Origin: Melioribacteraceae bacterium
Lineage (GTDB): Bacteria > Bacteroidota > Ignavibacteria > Ignavibacteriales > Melioribacteraceae
Length of the DNA stretch: 7,699 nt
Assembly: GCA_027036655.1 (NCBI GenBank)
Contig: JALWEC010000415.1
Location: 1-7,699 of the forward strand
Direction: 5' to 3'
Made by a program: the position numbers and the translations under genes. This document shows, one piece after another, positions 5,676 through 7,699 of this stretch. Under the pieces are notes generated by a model. The model was not told the origin of the DNA. It made no database searches and saw only the letters and a program-made list of their open reading frames with translations. Positions within the stretch are counted from its first letter, which is position 1, and each line of letters begins with the position of its first letter.

Positions 5676-5711
5676 GTCATTAGTCCAAAAATTTCTAATG
5701 ACTGCCATTAG
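5676..5711. repeat. Competing hairpins sharing CTAATG
   Basis: GTCATTAG (5676-5683) can pair with CTAATGAC (5695-5702). The same CTAATG (5695-5700) can instead pair with CATTAG (5706-5711). The two structures exclude one another. The left arm is also the right end of the 11-bp inverted repeat starting at 5322. Confidence 0.45.
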
Positions 5712-5787
5712 GAAAAAGTTGACTTAAGTTATTAAAGAACAACAAGTTAACTAACTGCCAAGCTGTTAATTTTAGACAAAAAACCTT

Positions 5788-5802
5788 GTAAGAAGATCTT
5801 AC
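5788..5802. repeat. Hairpin GTAAGA-AGA-TCTTAC
   Basis: A perfect 6-bp stem with a 3-nt loop, outside the main cluster and close to the strong hairpin at 5818. It is short, so it could be chance. Confidence 0.4.
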
Positions 5803-5817
5803 TCGTTCTATTTGTAG

Positions 5818-5841
5818 CACAGTCCGCCACGGCGGACTGTG
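5818..5841. repeat. Strong GC-rich hairpin (11-bp stem)
   Basis: CACAGTCCGCC (5818-5828) and GGCGGACTGTG (5831-5841) are perfect complements around two bases. It is the longest stem in the window and far more GC-rich than its surroundings. Its base composition suggests an inserted palindromic repeat unit. No T-tract follows on either strand, so it is not a standard terminator. Confidence 0.7.
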
Positions 5842-6067
5842 GATGCAATTTATCATTATGCTGTTTTTTCGCAGATTGCAATTCACCATCCGCCCAATAT
5901 CCTTACATATAAAATACGCGTCCTGCTCTTTTTGTGGAAAAAATTTAAATTGTATTACCATAGCGCGCTGATTTTCGATCCGTCGTTCTGACGCAATTGC
6001 TTTTTTTACATTGTAATAGAAGCATACTTTAAAAGCCGTGTCTTATTAAAAATATTACAAATACTAT

Positions 6068-6508
6068 TTAGGCAAATTTTTCCAGAATTTTGTTCTGCAA
6101 TTCCGCTCCAAGCATTTCCTCGGCGTCATTCAAAACATTTTGGATAAGCTCGTTCAAATCCTCGTCGCCCTTCCAGTACTTGTTCCAAATATCTTTTTCA
6201 ATTCTCGGCAAAACCTGATTCAAAATAACGGCGCAAACCGTTATGTCGTCTAAAAAACCGGCGGGACCGACAACTTCTTCCGGCAAAAAATCCCAAGGAG
6301 AGATTACATACGCTATCGCTTTGGCAAGTTTTTCCCTATCCGGAATCGCAAGGGAATTATCCGCGGCTAATTCGGAAACAAAATAAAAACAGTTGGGAAG
6401 CATGGAAACGTATTTTTTCCATTTAAATTTATCGCTCTTTTTCTCCTTCAGCCAATCTCCTATTTGAATCTTCAATTTTTGATAAAAATCAAATTGTTTA
6501 TAATCCAT
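6068..6508 (-). CDS. DUF1232/YkvA-family protein
   Basis: This 146-residue protein (from ATG 6508) belongs to the poorly characterised DUF1232 (YkvA) family. The family core is clear at about residues 55-90: IPDREKLAKAIAYVISPWDFLPEEVVGPAGFLDD, with the hallmark 'YvisP.DflPe' and 'G.lDD'. The core is mildly hydrophobic and could lie at the membrane, but no strong transmembrane helix or signal peptide is visible. A charged N-terminus (KEKKSDKFKWKK) and an acidic helical C-terminus flank it. A GTG at 6511 would add one residue, but the ribosome-binding site GGAGG at 6515-6519 is 6 nt from the ATG and only 3 nt from the GTG, so ATG is preferred. It follows meaB by 14 nt and is surely co-transcribed. 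Why these two genes are paired is not clear. Confidence 0.88.
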   Translation of the reverse strand: MDYKQFDFYQKLKIQIGDWLKEKKSDKFKWKKYVSMLPNCFYFVSELAADNSLAIPDREKLAKAIAYVISPWDFLPEEVVGPAGFLDDITVCAVILNQVLPRIEKDIWNKYWKGDEDLNELIQNVLNDAEEMLGAELQNKILEKFA

Positions 6509-6512
6509 CACG

Positions 6513-6520
6513 CCCCTCCC
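6513..6520 (-). promoter_or_regulatory. Strong ribosome-binding site of the YkvA-family gene
   Basis: On the minus strand it reads GGGAGGGG, between the meaB stop and the next start. It is much stronger than other sites in this window and decides for ATG 6508 over GTG 6511. Confidence 0.75.
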
Positions 6521-6522
6521 GA

Positions 6523-7644
6523 TTAATTATTAAAATAGACTTTAATTAATTTCTCAACGGCTTCAACCGCCGGAATCTTCCCGGATAGAATTTCTTCTTT
6601 TATTTTCGGAAGACTTTCCCTTACGGCAGGCGAAGAATAAAAACGTCTTTTTAATTCATTTTCTATTGTCGAATAAACCCAATCCAGAGTTTGCTCTTTC
6701 CGCCTCTTATTAAAAATTCCTTTTTTCTTTGTAAATTCGACAAAAGATTCAATCGTTTCCCATATCTCCTCAATTCCTTCATTGTTCAACGCCGAAGCGG
6801 TTAAAACTTTGGGCGTCCAGCCTTCGGTATAAGGACGCAGAAAATGAAGCGCGTTCTTGAATTCCTCCGCGCTGATTTTGGAACGAGTTAGGTTCTCGCC
6901 ATCCGCTTTATTAAAAACCAGCGCGTCGCTGATTTCAACAATCCCTTTTTTTATTCCCTGTAAATCGTCGCCGGTACCGGCAACCATCAGAAGCAAGAAA
7001 AAATCAACCATTGAACGAACGGCTATTTCGCTCTGCCCGACCCCGACGGTTTCAACGATAATTACATCGTATCCGGCGGCTTCGCAAAGCGCCATGGTTT
7101 CCCTGCTTTTCCGCGTAACGCCTCCGAGAGTTCCGCCGGCGGGGGAAGGACGAATAAAGCAATTCGGTTCGCGCGACAAACGTTCCATTCTTGTTTTGTC
7201 CCCGAGAATGCTTCCTTTCGTTATCGAACTGCTTGGATCAACGGCACGCACCGCAATTCTGTGCCCGAGTGAAATCAGGTAAAGTCCGAGAGCTTCAATC
7301 AGCGTACTTTTTCCGGCTCCCGGAATTCCGCTTATCCCTATTCTGATTGAGTTTCCCGAGTAGGGAAGAATTTTTTCAAGCAGTTGTTTCGACTTTTCAA
7401 AATGCCTTTCCGAATTACTTTCAACCAGCGTAATCGCCCGCGCAAGCGCAGCCCTATCTTTGGATAGAATCTTCTCGACAAGTTCATCAATTTTAACTTC
7501 TCTGCTTTTTTCCGCCGGCAAATTATTTTCCTCAACGGATTTTTTCACAGGCTCTGCCTCTACTATTTTAACGGCAAATTTGTCCTTGTTCTTTTCATCA
7601 TGCCACTCGGGATTTTTATATTTATTACCGGAACCGTTTTCCAT
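6523..7644 (-). CDS. meaB: Methylmalonyl-CoA mutase-associated GTPase MeaB (ArgK family)
   Basis: This G3E-family GTPase is a chaperone of B12-dependent methylmalonyl-CoA mutase: it gates cofactor loading and protects the mutase from inactivation. The 373-residue protein shows every G motif: Walker A GIPGAGKS at 106-113, the switch-type stretch SSSITKGSILGDKTRM at 138-153, Walker B region DVIIVETVGVGQSE at 193-206, base-specificity NKAD at 245-248, and SAL at 284-286. The C-terminal helices (to VEKLIKVYFNN) fit the family's dimerisation arm. Length is about 40 residues above the usual 330 because of a charged Lys/Glu-rich N-terminal extension (about residues 1-48), probably disordered. ATG 7644 is the only plausible start: the frame is open to the window edge but has no other start codon there, and no clear ribosome-binding site is seen. 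The mutase subunits may lie immediately upstream, outside the window. It implies propionate or methylmalonyl-CoA metabolism. Confidence 0.95.
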   Translation of the reverse strand: MENGSGNKYKNPEWHDEKNKDKFAVKIVEAEPVKKSVEENNLPAEKSREVKIDELVEKILSKDRAALARAITLVESNSERHFEKSKQLLEKILPYSGNSIRIGISGIPGAGKSTLIEALGLYLISLGHRIAVRAVDPSSSITKGSILGDKTRMERLSREPNCFIRPSPAGGTLGGVTRKSRETMALCEAAGYDVIIVETVGVGQSEIAVRSMVDFFLLLMVAGTGDDLQGIKKGIVEISDALVFNKADGENLTRSKISAEEFKNALHFLRPYTEGWTPKVLTASALNNEGIEEIWETIESFVEFTKKKGIFNKRRKEQTLDWVYSTIENELKRRFYSSPAVRESLPKIKEEILSGKIPAVEAVEKLIKVYFNN

Positions 7645-7699
7645 AATACTTGTTTTTGTTTTTAATTGTTTTGTAGAAATCTTTGCAAAACCGGAATTA

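Larger units (their letters stand above)
5322..5684. repeat. Inverted-repeat-bounded, MITE-like segment (tentative)
   Basis: ACTAATGACAA at 5322-5332 recurs as its exact reverse complement TTGTCATTAGT at 5674-5684, enclosing 363 bp with no coding capacity and most of the hairpins. An imperfect direct repeat lies inside: CCATAGAGAAGATAATAC at 5336-5353 and CCATAGAAAAGAAATAC at 5604-5620. No target-site duplication is evident next to the ends, so calling it a mobile element is inference. A non-autonomous MITE or a nested group of repeats are both possible. Confidence 0.35.
5245..6067. other. Gene-free convergent intergenic region rich in hairpins
   Basis: These 823 bp lie between the ends of two convergent genes. 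No open frame here resembles a protein: the longest (minus strand, 5695-5961) runs through a perfect palindrome and has no good ribosome-binding site. The AT-rich DNA instead holds at least nine perfect short hairpins, listed separately, mostly between 5377 and 5841. From 5842 to 6067 I see only weak structure, such as a TGCAAT/ATTGCA inverted repeat around 5844-5880. No convincing T-tracted terminator is seen for either flanking operon. Confidence 0.8.

Noticed and set aside
5695..5961. 88-residue minus-strand open frame in the convergent gap
   Set aside because: It runs through the perfect palindrome at 5818-5841 and several smaller hairpins. It has no recognisable domain, an irregular composition and no good ribosome-binding site.
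5843..5971. 42-codon plus-strand frame containing a CSFC...C pattern, reminiscent of a zinc ribbon
   Set aside because: It starts immediately after the strong hairpin, has no ribosome-binding site, and four cysteine/aromatic residues are not enough to support a gene.
5960..6000. TTCGATCC segment resembling a tRNA T-loop
   Set aside because: No acceptor, D or anticodon arm can be built around it at the right distances.
6857..7282. 141-codon plus-strand frame opposite meaB
   Set aside because: It is a shadow of the strongly conserved GTPase motifs on the other strand, with no independent domain.

Overview
The window looks like chromosome from a low-GC member of the Bacteroidota/Ignavibacteria side of the bacterial tree. 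The strongest clue is the region ahead of the ribosomal protein S21 gene. It holds a textbook Bacteroidota-type promoter: TTTG, a 20-nt spacer, then TAACTTTG, matching the TTTG...TAnnTTTG consensus. The short lysine/arginine-rich S21 and the AT-rich intergenic DNA fit this. The genus cannot be named from the sequence alone.

Region 1 (1-3446, minus strand) holds three genes in a row, read right to left. First is a membrane site-2 protease-type zinc metallopeptidase with two C-terminal CBS domains. Next is a 657-residue GAF-PAS-PAS protein ending in a histidine-kinase-like module that has lost its phospho-accepting His and its ATP-binding motifs. Last is a small unrecognised protein cut by the left edge. 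The tight spacing (47 and 10 nt) suggests one transcript, possibly a sensing or proteolysis signalling unit.

Region 2 (3545-3824, minus strand) is rpsU with its promoter, a TTG start and a clear intrinsic terminator, so it forms its own transcription unit.

Region 3 (3878-5244, plus strand) diverges from rpsU. It encodes a cysteine-free MIP18/DUF59-like protein followed by two half-size permeases of the ArsP/YraQ (PF03773, DUF318) type. The permease genes overlap by 7 nt. They are probably translated together and together make one transporter whose substrate is unknown.

Region 4 (5245-6067) is an unusually long, gene-free gap between convergent genes. It is packed with short perfect hairpins, including three copies of an AACTGC-TTC-GCAGTT hairpin, an 11-bp inverted repeat about 360 bp apart and several unrelated palindromes. 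It resembles a cluster of REP/MITE-like repeats and is the least explained part of the window.

Region 5 (6068-7644, minus strand) is a two-gene unit: the G3E-type GTPase MeaB, chaperone of B12-dependent methylmalonyl-CoA mutase, followed by a DUF1232/YkvA-family protein. The mutase genes would be expected just beyond the right edge. No complete new defence or mobile system is evident. The best leads are the pseudokinase, the DUF59 plus split-permease operon, and the hairpin cluster.
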